A stretch of DNA of 64,000 bases from positions 21,064,457 to 21,128,456 of the forward strand of contig OZ024874.1 in the NCBI GenBank assembly GCA_964017185.1, in the 5' to 3' direction. Position 1 is the first letter of the stretch, and each line of letters opens with the position of its first letter. The notes under the pieces are model-generated. The model was not told where the DNA came from, made no database searches, and was given only the letters and a program-made list of their open reading frames with translations. Below, piece by piece: positions 51,736-63,394 of this stretch. Position numbers and translations under genes: made by a program. The DNA comes from Rugalucina vietnamica. Lineage: Eukaryota; Mollusca; Bivalvia; Lucinida; Lucinidae.

Positions 51736-52134
51736 TACTCACGCAACTTATGAAGGGAGTAGACTGGTACAGTCGTCGGGTATTCGTTTCGGTGTTAGCA
51801 CCTTATTCAAATGTAGAGAATAAATTGTGACTATTCCATTCTAGAACCTCTTATGGTTGTTTTGTTGTCGATACCAGCTCGATGTTTCTCCATGTGTGCC
51901 GCCTCACGAGAAAAAATTCTTCGAAATGATAATTGAAACAAGGTATGCACAAACCCTCCTGGTGTTTTTGTGGTATTTCAAATTCCTGTAAGTCTTTACT
52001 TTACTTCAGATTGTATGCTACGGCTAAGAATGTCTAGATGCCTGAAATATTTGGGATTTGCAAGAAAGTGGGTTTCAGAGTATCAGAATAGTTACTAGAA
52101 TTTTACGTTTAGAGCCATCTTCTTAATATTGGCT
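51736..52134. other. Intergenic, nothing recognised
   Basis: No gene or repeat that I can name. Confidence 0.3.
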
Positions 52135-52620
52135 ACGTTCGGGGTTCTCCCAACGGTAAAATCTGTAAATCTACCAATGGTACTGTTTGTACCATTTTTA
52201 CCAATGGTAACCAGAAAACCCTGAACTATTTCTGCTGCCAATGGTACCATTGGTACCAATGGTACCATTGGTAGATCACATGGTGGAATTTTTATCATAT
52301 TGATCAATACACCTCACTTGTTTTTGTCTTTCTTATTTACTTCATGTATATCGTGTTGTTTATAACATTTACATTTGCATGTATGACAAAAATATTGCTT
52401 ATTTACGAAATTCATGATATATTTTTAGGCTTGCCATATTGAATCACGTGACTTTTCCCGCGTTGGTAGAATTACCCACGCTGTAGTCTGTCTGCATCAT
52501 TTGCTGCCGTATGTTGGTAACATTGGTACCAATGGCATTACCAATGATACCATTGGTAAAACCTTGAACGGAATTTGTCTACCAATGGTACTAGTTTTAC
52601 CACTGGAAAGAACTACGAAC
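52135..52620. mobile_element. Small TIR element built of TACCAATGGTA palindromes
   Basis: CGTTCGGGGTTCTCCCAACG at the left is inverted as CTGGAAAGAACTACGAACG at the right (imperfect). Both halves carry clusters of ACCAATGGTACCATTGGT, itself self-complementary. Confidence 0.6.
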
Positions 52621-52689
52621 GCACGCATTGTTTCAATTTTGACCCTGTTTTACGCATGTGTCTTTGATTTAGACAACCCTTGTGTAATT

Positions 52690-52990
52690 TTTCGAAATTG
52701 CAGTTTAGGTATCTGGCTATTGTCGCCAGTTTATAAAGGGTCACTGATGAGGGTTCAGTACCCGAAATAGTGCAATGTCCCGCATATGTCCCATACTACC
52801 TCCCTTTGAACGTTTTCACTGCTTCCAAAGGATCAAACTTTTTTTATTTATTTGCGATTACTACAGCTGGCGTTGTGCCGCGTGTCGACCCTAAAAGTCT
52901 CCCCGTACACCATCCATAGTGCAGATTATATTATTTCTTTCGGTCCTTTGAGATCAGTAAGAATATTCAGAATATCAAAATATTTTACGT
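52690..52990 (-). repeat. Dispersed repeat H, copy 3 (reversed)
   Basis: AAAGGGTCACTGATGAGG and CGTACACCATCCATAGTGCA are the complements of the diagnostic blocks of repeat H at 4010 and 61850. Confidence 0.65.
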
Positions 52991-53564
<574 letters not shown>

Positions 53565-53814
53565 CCGTTACACTTTTATAGGCTAGAAACGGCTCTGTGT
53601 GCATAAACATAATGGACAACTGGGATAAAAAAATATGTTGATTTCCGACCCACACTTATCAGTCATTAAGTAGGCATAAGCCACAGTACTGCTTGCAATG
53701 AAATAGCTATAGAAATTAGAGGTGTTTCGGAGGCGAACAGACACGGCCCAATGTATGGAAGTCGTGTACATGGTTTACTTGGTGTGAAGTGTGTCAGTGA
53801 AAGTGGGGTCCCTT

Positions 53815-53960
53815 TGATCACGGTGCGAGACCTTCTGCTTGCGGTTTGCCAGATGGTGTTTCTTGTGGACCTCCCGTTTTCGTACCACCCACATATATGA
53901 GCTGAAATTATCTTAAAAGGGACATAAAATTGAATAAAAAAAGAAAAAAGGCCGAGTGGA
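53815..53960 (+). mobile_element. SINE family S1, 5'-truncated and diverged
   Basis: TTCTGCTTGCGGTTTGCCAG, CTCCCGTTTTCGTACCACCC and AAAGGGACATAAAATTGAAT are degraded forms of the body and tail of the intact copy at 55103. Confidence 0.7.
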
Positions 53961-54342
53961 CTTGATTAGACGGAAATGTAAAAAGGCAGAGATGACCTGC
54001 TTCCTGGATTTCCTGTTCGGTAATTAGTCGACCCTTACGGCCCCGATATCAGCATACGCAAAATGGTCTACATCCGAACTTTGCTTAAAAGAAAAATGAT
54101 GATTGGCTGGATTTCATTAAACCAATCACTGCTAACGTTTAAAACATCACATGTTTTCGGCTTACCGGATGACTAATTAGTGTAGATCGGAAACCAACCT
54201 GTGTAGTCATGCGGAGTGTTCGGTATTTTTCGTAGGTTCCCAGCCAAAATCCTATCGTATATTCGGCTCGTCGAGACGAGCCGAAAAAACGTTATCCGCC
54301 ATTGTCATCAGGACTTGTGGGAAGAATGACGTGCTTGGCTCA
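53961..54342. other. Intergenic, nothing recognised
   Basis: It includes a perfect inverted TTCGGCTCGTCGAGACGAGCCGAA at 54261-54284; otherwise unremarkable. Confidence 0.35.
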
Positions 54343-54600
54343 TAGCTGTAGACTGCTCCACTGCGCATGTGTCGGATTTTAAGCGACACAAGCGGACAGC
54401 TGCACGCCAAAGTTTACATCCAAGGATTCGTGGATGTACTTGTATGAACTCAGAGTGCATTGACTGACTCATGAACATAAACAATTTTCTATTGGCTGGA
54501 ACCATGACAACAAAGAATAAACAAGTTGGTGGCTGGCTGGCGTGTGATTGATAATGAACTCGCCAGAACGAAGCAGGCTACATATAGCTGGCGTTCTGGA
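54343..54600. repeat. Diverged copy of part of the 22681-27368 duplicated segment
   Basis: TAGACTGCTCCACTGCGCAT, then GTGTCGGATTT and TTACATCCAAGGATTCGTGG match 27226-27323. CTGGCGTGTGATTGATAATG at 54538 matches 29983. So these intergenic blocks are an older dispersed repeat. Confidence 0.6.
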
Positions 54601-54662
54601 CGGATAATGCTAAAACCCGGAACTAGTCCAAGGTCCGACCAAGTACGCATGGTATCCTCCGA

Positions 54663-54745
54663 GGAAGTCTGCTCCACTGCATTGTCTCCACTGCATTGTC
54701 ATAAGACAACTGCTGCTCCACTGCATTGTCATAAGACAACAGCAG
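54663..54745. repeat. Short direct repeats CTCCACTGCATTGTCATAAG
   Basis: TCCACTGCATTGTC occurs three times with ATAAGACAAC spacers. Confidence 0.8.
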
Positions 54746-55102
54746 TAACTAACGAAATTTTACTTGCGGAAAACCTGTAAGTGGGTCAGCTCCTGCGTGG
54801 GCATTTTCCCGGAGAAGCGTCTGCTAGAGGATCTAAAATTAACATCTTGTTGTTACCTATAGTAGCTTCTGAACTTTATAACATTGTTAATAGCTGCACT
54901 TAGTAATAAATCTATTGAGCCAACGCACTGCAGTACCAACAGAAATAAATGTTTACATTGTTTATAATTTGACGGCCACATTTAAACAGTGCCTAAGTTG
55001 TCCGCATGAAGCATAGCGAAAACAAATGTTCTCATTAGTCATATTTTGGTCCACGCTTACACATGAGATAAATGGTATTTTGTGGGCTTCTCTGTGCATT
55101 TA

Positions 55103-55350
55103 TGGCGGCCCCCGTGGCCGAGTGGTTAAGGTCGCTGACTTCAGTGCTCTTGATCACTCGATCATCTCACCGATGTGGGTTCGCGCCTCGCACGGGGCAC
55201 GAATTCATATGTGAGACAAGCCATGTTCTGCTTGCGGGTGTGTCAGGTGGTTTTTCCCCGGGTACTCCGGTTTTCGCCCCACCTACCGATTGATTCGTCT
55301 CGATATGAGTGAAAAAGCTTGAAAGGGACGTAAAACTGAATCAAAAAAAA
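55103..55350 (+). mobile_element. Full-length tRNA-derived SINE S1 with 12-bp target duplication
   Basis: TCTGTGCATTTA flanks it perfectly (55091-55102, 55351-55362). The head CCCGTGGCCGAGTGGTTAAG (A box) and GTGGGTTCGCGCC (B box) is Leu/Ser-tRNA-like. The body GAGACAAGCCATGTTCTGC and TTTTCGCCCCACCTACC follows, and the 3' end is AGGGACGTAAAACTGAATC plus A8. Perfect flanks mark a recent insertion. Confidence 0.93.
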
Positions 55351-55540
55351 TCTGTGCATTTAATACTTGGGACTAGAGTGAGTTTTCAGCAGCTCTATAA
55401 ACAGAACAGGAAACTTGCAGATGCTCAGATATGACGTTGTTTTTACCACAGGAATGAGCCAGTTAAAATCCAGAGCTGGCAGGTTAAGCAAAGTTCAACA
55501 TTAGTTTGTGATATGTAATGGTCTAGGCAGTCTTCTGCTG

Positions 55541-55760
55541 GGAAGGAGTAAAACCCGGGACCAATATCCGGGACCATTTTTTACGGTCATCAAAAAGGCA
55601 CTATCATATGCGTGTGTAGTTTATAAGGTCATTTCAATGATGTTAATCATCGTTTATCCAAAGAATTCGAATATTTGAAATTTTGATTATAATACTGGAC
55701 CCCATATGGGAACCCATCCAAGAATTTAGATCCGGGGCCAGTTTTGCAGTATAGACGAAA
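55541..55760 (+). mobile_element. Fragment of element B family
   Basis: GGGAAGGAGTAAAACCCGGG then GACCAATATCCGGGACC and CCCATCCAAGAATTTAGATC match the left part of the element at 25989-27213. It breaks off at about 55760. Confidence 0.85.
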
Positions 55761-56206
55761 TAATGTTTTATACAGACTAGCCAAGAGTTCCCTTTAACAA
55801 GGATCTAAATTGGCTATCGCTGACGTCGAAAAAAAGATCTATATACAAGTAACCAGCAAATTCACTGTACAGAATCCAATACGCAGCAATACAAGATAAG
55901 ACAGTTCAACAACAAGCCGCACCACCGATCCTTTTAGTATATACGACTTCGCGTAAGATGTTCGTGCACAATAACGTTACAAGAAAAGATTGGAGGCGGT
56001 ATCATAGCATCGCAGGTAATTTTCGGCCCAATGTGTGTTTTACATACGCTTTCATTGCAATTTATAGCAAAAATTACGAGCATTAAATTACTCGTCAGTA
56101 TAGTTACACCAGCCATGTATGTTTATGCCAGACTATGAGTAAACACCTCGCTGAATACCATGTTCAAATAGGTGGGCTATTCCTGTGAACACCACATAAC
56201 GTAACG

Positions 56207-56211
<5 letters not shown>
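55761..56211. other. Intergenic, nothing recognised
   Basis: No supported gene or repeat. Confidence 0.3.
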
Positions 56212-56266
<55 letters not shown>

Positions 56267-56308
56267 CAGTTTTACGTCCCTTTCAAGATTATTTCAACTC
56301 ATTTTAAA
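56212..56308 (-). mobile_element. SINE S1 3' end with a roughly 50-nt poly(T)
   Basis: A T-run at 56211-56262 is followed by AATTCAGTTTTACGTCCCTT and TCAAGATTATTTCAACTCA, the reversed S1 tail. It is truncated after about 45 bp of body. Confidence 0.75.
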
Positions 56309-56396
56309 CGGCAAAATGTTACATTTTTTAAGATCACGGAAAATCAACACAGTTTTGTTAATAGTGGACGCAGAAGCATTTTATAAATGTCACATA

Positions 56397-56552
56397 AAAG
56401 ATTGGTTTATGGACTTGAACGTCATGTATTCTAGTGACATGATGATATAGTCAGATTCTATTGCAAATTTGGAAAAACTGGAAGTGTCAGAGAATCTGAC
56501 TATATCATCATGTTAGAATACATGACGTTCAAGTCCATAAACCAATCTTTTA
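56397..56552. repeat. Inverted repeat with roughly 60-bp arms
   Basis: AAGATTGGTTTATGGACTTG...GATATAGTCAGATTCT is mirrored by AGAATCTGACTATATC...CAAGTCCATAAACCAATCTT. The loop contains GTCAGAGAATCTGACTATA, as at the left end of the 10335 element. Confidence 0.85.
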
Positions 56553-56559
56553 TGTTCTG

Positions 56560-56805
56560 TTATTCTCAAGATACTGAGCAGAAATGAAATTCTAACGCCA
56601 ATCAATTCTGTTACAAATTTGCGAAAAATGACATGTAACAATCCCAAGTTAGATCTTGTTTATGTGCATACAAAATTTGGTTAAATTCTGTAAATTTATT
56701 CTCAAGATATTGAGCGGAAACGAAATCTGAAGATTGATGTTTAAATTTCGTTTCCGCTCAATATCTTGAGAATAAATTTACAGAATTTAACCAAATTTTG
56801 TATGC
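56560..56805. repeat. Two 151-bp-family units followed by an inverted copy
   Basis: TCTCAAGATACTGAGCAGAA and TCTCAAGATATTGAGCGGAA are units of the 10335-11515 family. The second is mirrored from 56745 (TTTCGTTTCCGCTCAATATC) to TTTTGTATGCA near 56803. Confidence 0.85.
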
Positions 56806-57284
56806 AAGGCTCAGATAATAAAATGCCCCAAAAATGCTTACAAAAACACCCCTAAATATTTTTCAAGTAAAACATGAATGGCGCTATCAGTTGAAGTAGT
56901 CAAAGCATCGGGTGCATATGTAAACTTTTATGTCAAGGGGTGACAGAGCCATAAAAACCTCTATTACAATTCTAAAGCAACAATCTCTAAAAGATAAGAT
57001 GTTCCCGAATGTAAGAGGCGATATTTTGACCAACATTTTGTTGATGTAAGTACAATTCAGTCCCAACTTATATACTTTGAGTGAAATACTCTGCTTAAAT
57101 TACTTTTTATAAAAATGCGGCTGTTTAAAACGCTACATAAAGTTTTTCGCACTTGCATTTAATGCATATAAATGTGTCATAAAGGGGCTGATTATCGCCG
57201 GAAATCTAAACTTTTATACAGGCGCGTTCAGTTATTGATATACCCCTGCGATATTCAGAAATAAATTGACAACTTTTCTTGTTT
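56806..57284. other. Intergenic, nothing recognised
   Basis: No supported feature. Confidence 0.3.
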
Positions 57285-57342
57285 TTTAACAAAGGCACTG
57301 ATCAGCTGTGCTGTTACTGCACAGCTGATCTGCGACTGTCTC
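57285..57342. repeat. M1 MITE core remnant at the 3' end of the VWD gene
   Basis: AACAAAGGCACTGATCAGCT...GCACAGCTGATCTGCG is the M1 core hairpin. It lies 15 bp past the VWD stop codon, in the likely 3' UTR. Confidence 0.7.
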
Positions 57343-57356
57343 TCTAAGAACTGTTT

Positions 57357-60197
57357 TTAAGGACTGACATTGCATGAGAAGTCGGTTTTCCAGTTGTGAA
57401 TGAAATCCTCTCGAGTCAGAGTGATACCATAATCCAGCATGAAATCGTCACTTGGGTCTTGATTAAAGTTACCGCATAGACCTGTGCAGAATAAAACGGA
57501 CCTATTAAAGTATATATCAGCACAGAATAGAATTATTTAACAGTATAGAATAGAACATATTCATCAGTACAGAATAGAATATATATATCAGTCCATAATA
57601 GATAGTAATACGGGGGTCATTCAAGAATTAATGACAATGGATCCATATCTCGGAAAGTATAATTAAGCTTGGCTTTATTTGATATGTTACATGTGGACAC
57701 ATATATTATGCATTCGTGCTGAAAATTTTGTGCTTTTATCATGTCTAGATTTGACGCTATGCTAATTTGAATATGGCTCCTGAAGTGTCCATGGACGCGA
57801 AAAAGTCAATTTTTACTTATTTTTGTATGGGGGTAGGGTAAGTAAAACGTGTAGGATTGTTGCTTGGACACTGTTATCAGTGATTTTAGATGATTAATGA
57901 AAGCACTAGAGGTCAACAAGGGCAACCATAACTTTTATGTCAATTTCCAGATTTGCAACACGCGTGGTTGCTAAGCAACAGCAGAACAGGACAAAATAAA
58001 CCCATTCTGAGCCTAACAGTGTGTTTTAAACCAAATAATGAAACAATCAAATAAATTCCAACTGCTAGTGATGTGTTTAATCTTAAAGGTATTCCTATGG
58101 CTCTTTAACAAAAACAAAAATTCAAAAATCTGAGACTGTTAGGGAACAAGTATTAGATTTTAAAAAGACTAGCTAGATTTGATACAGTTAAATTTGAACT
58201 GAAGACGGTGCTGATTCATTTTGAAACTCTGTGTACAGTGTCACTGTGATCAATACCATTGACAGTCATGCTTACAACAACCACATATTTAATCCTCTTA
58301 AAATGTTTTTAACATATCCAAGATACTGGTCTTCCATCCAGGCAAGTACTGGCTTTTATAAACAACAGTATGTCGCGTCCAAGCTCATTTGCCTTGTATT
58401 CTTTGGTTGCCTAGCAACCACAGAACTGGCATCTTATCGAACTTTTGGAGGAACCATTGAATAGCATACATCTTCAAATTTGGTTATTAGTATATGAGAA
58501 GCACATAAGTGTTAAGAATAAAGTTTAATGGAATCATTGTCATTAATTCCTGAATGACCCTCGTATTACTGCATCACTTCGTATATCTTTCAGCTTTGCT
58601 AAGGAAACTGGTTTGATCAAAGGTATATGACGTATATAAAAAAGCTGAAACTTTCCAAATCAGCCAATAAAATGCCAATAACATGCGAATCTCAAAAACA
58701 TTATAGGGATTACTCCATATTTTTCAATAATATAATCAAAATAAAACCGAATAAATAAAATTTAAAAAAAATGCTTCTTGATGCACCTAAAATGAAAGTC
58801 AACACAGATTCTTAACAAACATGCTCAGAGGCATGTTACCTTGTAAGAAGCCCACGTATGTGTTATTCACTATTATTTCAGCTGCCTTCTTGTTGTCCCA
58901 TATGACAGATACTCCGTTGGAGAATTTGGCATGAGAACGTCTGTTGGTTGTCGTAATTTCAACATCCGTCGATTCATAAGGAGTCGTAACATTCAACCCA
59001 TTCACAGAAAGTGCATGTTTTTGACCCATTTCGATAACATAATATTTGATCCCATCCAATCCTATGAGCTTGATCGTAAGGGACTCTAAACACGTCCTAT
59101 GATGGTGGCATCGCTGAGTGTTAGCAATTATGTTCATATGACTCTGATATTGTAAGAGATAATAGGAACAGACATATGCCGAAAAGTCGAAATGCTTTCC
59201 GTCGAAAGTAATCACGTGAGGATCACCGCTGATTTTGCAAGTCCCTAAGGCTGCAAATATGAAAAAAAGGGGTTAGGAAAAGGTGCAATCAGAAAGAAAT
59301 TTCCACTCCAAAAACCGAAGTGGGAAAAAGTAAAATGACAATTAGATAGGTATTTAATTCTTAAATGATTGGAAAGGTATTTAATGCTTTATAATGATAT
59401 AATATATCATATAATACAATTCCGTTGCATTAAAATACAAGATTTGCAAGTAGCTGGTATGTATATGATTATCAATTTATATTACTAGAACACAGGTAAA
59501 GGGTGCATTTCTTAAGGACTCGTCACACATAAGCGAAAATCCCTCAACGCAGACTTGCGTTTTTTTTGTGAAAAGAGATTCTTGTTTGTTTGATTGATTG
59601 CTTTACGTCCCTTTCAACAGCTAACGTTCCGACATGGCGATAACTGTAGCAATAAATAAAATAAAAACTATTTTTGGCAGTTAAACGCTGTCTGCGTCGA
59701 GATATTATGGCATATGTGTGACGAGGCATTAAATATGTGTTTTCAATTCTTTTCCTAGCCGTTTTTCTGAGTTTATTTATTATCTATAGTTTATATTTTA
59801 TTAGTTTTACATAAGGAACATTTAATCTGAACATGAGGTGTCTTTTTACTTTAATTTTTATTGCTTTCAGTATTTCATATGGTGAGAGAAGAAGGCTTTC
59901 CGTTTGGCATATGTGATGCCCCCGCCATCTTTGAGCGGCTTGCACAGGTAGTTTTAGCAGAATTGTAATTGAAAATAAGTCCTTTGTATATTCGTAAATA
60001 AGGACATACTTTAGTAAATTTCGATGAAGAGTTTGCTAGGATTCAGTGAAGTAGTTTCAATCTCAAGGGTGGGAAGTTCCAGTCGTTTGCTAATAATACG
60101 CAGTAATAAGAATAAAAATAATAGTAATAATGTACTTACACGATGTTTCGCGCACTATCACCAGACTAAAGAACGGAACAAATAGGTGCATCCACAT
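57357..60197 (-). CDS. Secreted single von Willebrand factor type D domain protein (three exons)
   Basis: Exons 60197-60140, 59250-58840 and 57481-57357 join in phase: 58+411+125 = 594 nt, or 197 residues. Donors are CGT|GTAAGT and CAAG|GTAACA; acceptors are ATTTGCAG and CTGCACAG. Exon 1 encodes a signal peptide (MWMHLFVPFFSLVIV). Exon 2 opens the VWD domain with CKISGDPHVITFDGKHFDF and CSYYLL, then VNGLNVTTPY and FSNGVSVIWD. Exon 3 supplies LCGNFNQDPSDDF and a W...C tail (HNWKTDFSCNVSP, stop TAA). VWD domains form disulphide-linked secreted proteins (mucins, vitellogenins, zonadhesin, BMPER). This one has no other domain visible, though upstream exons cannot be excluded. If exon 2 is not spliced, reading runs 13 codons further to TGA at 58799, giving a 169-residue form without the LCGNF block. 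Confidence 0.85.
57500..57605. repeat. Imperfect 30-bp tandem ACAGAATAGAA repeats
   Basis: CAGTATAGAATAGAACATAT and variants recur three to four times in the VWD intron beside exon 3. Confidence 0.7.
57611..58563. mobile_element. Mariner-like non-autonomous element, TA target
   Basis: The ends CGGGGGTCATTCAAGAATTA and, inverted, CGAGGGTCATTCAGGAATTA are about 36 bp long and flanked by TA. CGAGGGT...ATTCA ends are typical of mariner-type elements (family knowledge). The 953 bp inside show no transposase. It lies in the intron between VWD exons 2 and 3. Confidence 0.8.
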
Positions 60198-61849
60198 GAC
60201 TTTTCTTTACGTCTGCCTTTTCTTTACGTTTCTAGGCAAATCAAAGGTATGATGCAAAGTATAATTTCATGTCATTATCGTAAATTTTGAGTTGTGAAAA
60301 TCACATTTTACCAAGTTTACACTGTCATATTGTCTTGAAATGAATATCATTTCAAAACATGCTATAGAGCAATTCTAACATAGGCAAAAGTAGGTAACGA
60401 CCAGCCAAAGGCGCAATCAGAAAGAGATGCCCACTTCAAAAACCGAGGTGGGAAAAATGCATCAAGCATCGTTTGTCAGAAGTCTGATGTCCACTGCCTA
60501 CGACATATAAATTCAACCGTTTTTAACGAGAGAGAAAGGAAATATTGACGAAAAAGGCCAAATAAAAATTAATATCCACTTTTTTTTAGAACTTATACAC
60601 ATGCTGAAATTGAAAGCATTATTGTATTTATTTATTTACATTTTTATTTATTTATAAAATATAAAGGCTACCTAAATATAATTCAGCTCCTGTGTACAGA
60701 TCATATAGATTTGCGATGGCTTTATAGCTACTGACAGCTTGGCGTTATAGCTATTCCTTTATTCTGCCTATTCACAATAAACCTTTCTGGTGAACAGTTA
60801 CCGAAATAAAAATCATAATTTTTAACATATGCTCAGCGTTTAGCCAATGTCATACAATTCTCTTTAAAAGTGTATGATATATATTATTTTACTCGATACA
60901 AAATTCCACATGCAAAACGTCTATTTTTTTAAAGCGAATCATGCTTGAACCTCTCAGCAGCTCTCGCGTTGAAGTCTTACAGTTGGTTGAATTTTTAATG
61001 TTAGTGCAGATGTGGTGCTTTTATGGCTAAATCGTGTCAAGTCCTCAGAAGTTAGGTTAACCCATCGGGGCTGTGAAAAATAGATGGGCGAAACTTCGAC
61101 TGACCCCCGCCTGTTGGCGAGAATTGGATAACAGCTTAGAAGGTCTAAGCCTGTCCAGGAAAATGTGTAAAGACCAATCACCTACAAATATTAGCGGCTG
61201 TTTAGCTGGTTTGTGTTAAATATCTCATCACATTACGGGTAACATAATGACATCTTTGAAATGAAATGGAAGCGACGCCTCGAAGCTGTCGAATGGGACA
61301 CTAAGCAACAAAGCAAACACGCATACAGATGCATTATATCCACCAAGTATGACTGAAACTGTTAAGATGTTTAAGTGTACAGCTTGGTTTACGATTTTTC
61401 ATGTTTGATCAATGTGTAAGAAGCATAATAAACTTACGTTAAACATAGGCAATAAAATTATGTTTTGTATTGTTTTGCTATAAACTTGTGAATTATAGAC
61501 AGTGCTTATAGATGAAACATTGACAACTGTTGCCCGGTATGACCGAGGTGATACCAAACTTATATCCGGGTTTTCAGAGCCCTGATACTGTTAGTTATAT
61601 TTTAATTGAAAACAAATTATTTTTGAACACGTCTTGATAGCACAATGTTGATATAAAATGGATGTCACCGAACATGATTTTGCTTTACACTTGTTAGGAA
61701 AAAATGCTCATTGGGTGTACCGATAAATGCATGATTGTCATTAAAACTTCTCTTTGGCAACTGGAAATTCGAAAAATACTATGGTTGTCAAATACTCTCA
61801 TTTCAGTAAGATATTAGACAATAAAAATTAAAACTGAGATCCTTTAAGA
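60198..61849. other. Upstream of the VWD gene, nothing firm
   Basis: It should contain the VWD promoter; GACGTAAAGAAAAG is repeated twice just before the ATG. A GCAATCAGAAAGAGATGCCC block at 60413 is shared with 59288 and (reversed) 9020, an unnamed dispersed repeat. The minus frame at 60954-61181 has no recognised family. Confidence 0.4.
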
Positions 61850-62165
61850 GCAGCGAACACAATATGAGAAAGGGGATGGGCCATACCGCGGTTTCGACTA
61901 TTAAAGTCTCGTCAGTGACCCTTTAGATTTGGCAACATGGAGCCAAAGAGAATTACTGAAATTTTAAAACTTTCAACATGGTAGTCGATACAAAGACTAG
62001 TATTATCTAAATGGGACCAAATATATTAAACATTGGTAAGAAAATGAATCTTAACCGACAATAAATTTGATTTCTCAGAATATCCTCGCTGATCTCAAAG
62101 GACCAAAAGGAAAATATAACCTGCACTATGGATGATGTACGGGGAGACTTTTTAGGGCCGCTAAA
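61850..62165 (+). repeat. Dispersed repeat H, copy 2
   Basis: AGATCCTTTAAGAGCAGC, CGTCAGTGACCCTTTAGA and CTGCACTATGGATGATGTAC, then GGGGAGACTTTTTAGGGCCG, in the same order as at 4010-4395. Confidence 0.75.
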
Positions 62166-62629
62166 AACGTAGCTTCATCACGTGTGAACTTTGCCTGCAC
62201 TGAATGATGTTTGGTAAAATCGTCATTTGACATATCAAATCAATTTGAAGTCAGTATTTCTCTTTATGCATCTTAAAACACTTTGGAAAATGACAATTTT
62301 AGTATAAATAAAACTGAGAACAGAGTGTTCTCTCAAGTATCTATACAACTACGTTCTGATCCAGGTCTGCATAAGTTCTGGTTTTGCTGCTGACATCACA
62401 ACTGTATAGGTAGTATGGCTGAAAGAAAAATATTAAATTAAGAATGAAGTAGGCTCAATCTTAAAGTTGAACGACCTGATACGGATTAACTTTCCAATAT
62501 TTGCATTAGCATAACATATTCTACATACAAAAATCCCTGATATAATGTGCAAAAGGCAGTCCTGATTGAACCAGTTCCCGTTAATTAGCTTTCTAATCCT
62601 CCACTGATGCCTGGCAGTGATTATTATTT
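62166..62629. other. Intergenic or intronic, weak exon candidate only
   Basis: A minus-strand stretch after TTTCTTTCAG (about 62422) stays open for some 65 bp in two frames, but no family motif supports it. Confidence 0.3.
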
Positions 62630-62740
62630 CGGGCCCCAACGTGATTTAACTTTTTTCTTGCCCAGCATCTGAGACTAAATTTATCATGCTCAACATTTTA
62701 ACATTTATTAGCAGAATAAATTACAGGCTTTGGTATAGAC
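62630..62740. mobile_element. MITE M3 left part, possibly split
   Basis: GGGCCCCAACGTGATTTAAC, then TTATCATGCTCAAC. Its complementary end, GCTCAGCTGAG...AAACGTTTTATAACCTCC, is at 63335-63372. The roughly 570 bp between may be a later insertion into one M3 copy. Confidence 0.5.
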
Positions 62741-63307
62741 GGAATATTTCCATCGGTATTCCGTTAGACCTCTCCATACCGACGGAAATGGCTTCTATTG
62801 AGCCCTTGGTCGAAAATGAAAAATCATTGAAGACTCCAAAGAAATTGAAAATTATGTTATGTTGTATCTTTTCTGACTAATAGGACTTAATTTATAAATA
62901 TTCCAGATATAAAAGTACGCAAACTAGTAAAACACTTTGTGTTTTCTGTGGAAAATATCAGATACGTTTATAAATAGATAAGGGGAGACTACTGTAGAAT
63001 ATGAGACACAAAGTAGAAAATCGATTGCTTTTAGCAAATTATCGAAATTCTGCAGGCTAACCAGATGTTTACTAAAAGATTTATGCATTTTCCAACAAAA
63101 CATAACAAAATTTCTCACAATTATCACCAAATAAAGCAGCTATAAGCTTCTTACGAAATCCATAATCTGTTCGACCATAGTTTAAAGGCAACCTATGCTA
63201 AGATGTCACGGGAGTGAAGAGAGGTCACGAAGTGTATCGGAGTGCAGGTTAGCCAGCTGATCTAGCTTTGGTACTATAAATCTTAACTTGTATTTCGACT
63301 ATTCCAG
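62741..63307. other. Sequence between two M3 ends, nothing recognised
   Basis: No supported gene. An imperfect inverted pair, TATTTCCATCGGTATTCCG / ATACCGACGGAAAT, lies at 62746-62790. Confidence 0.35.
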
Positions 63308-63394
63308 TATTAATTAGCAGTTTAAATTGTATGCTCAGCTGAGATGATCATAAAACGTTTTATAACCTCCTGAATATTCCTGAAGTTCACTCAC

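Noticed and set aside
57358-57400. M1 MITE end exonised into VWD exon 3 (TGAGAAGTCGGTTTTCCAG)
   Set aside because: The resemblance to the MITE end is limited to CGGTTTTC, and the encoded W...C tail is as expected for VWD proteins.
60954-61181. 75-codon minus frame VNLTSEDLTRFSHKS
   Set aside because: Looks protein-like but has no splice context, no start-site support and no family I can name with confidence.
62355-62422. Second exon joined to the 63395-63490 exon
   Set aside because: There is an acceptor-like TTTCTTTCAG and an open stretch, but no motif; two frames are open, so the choice would be arbitrary.
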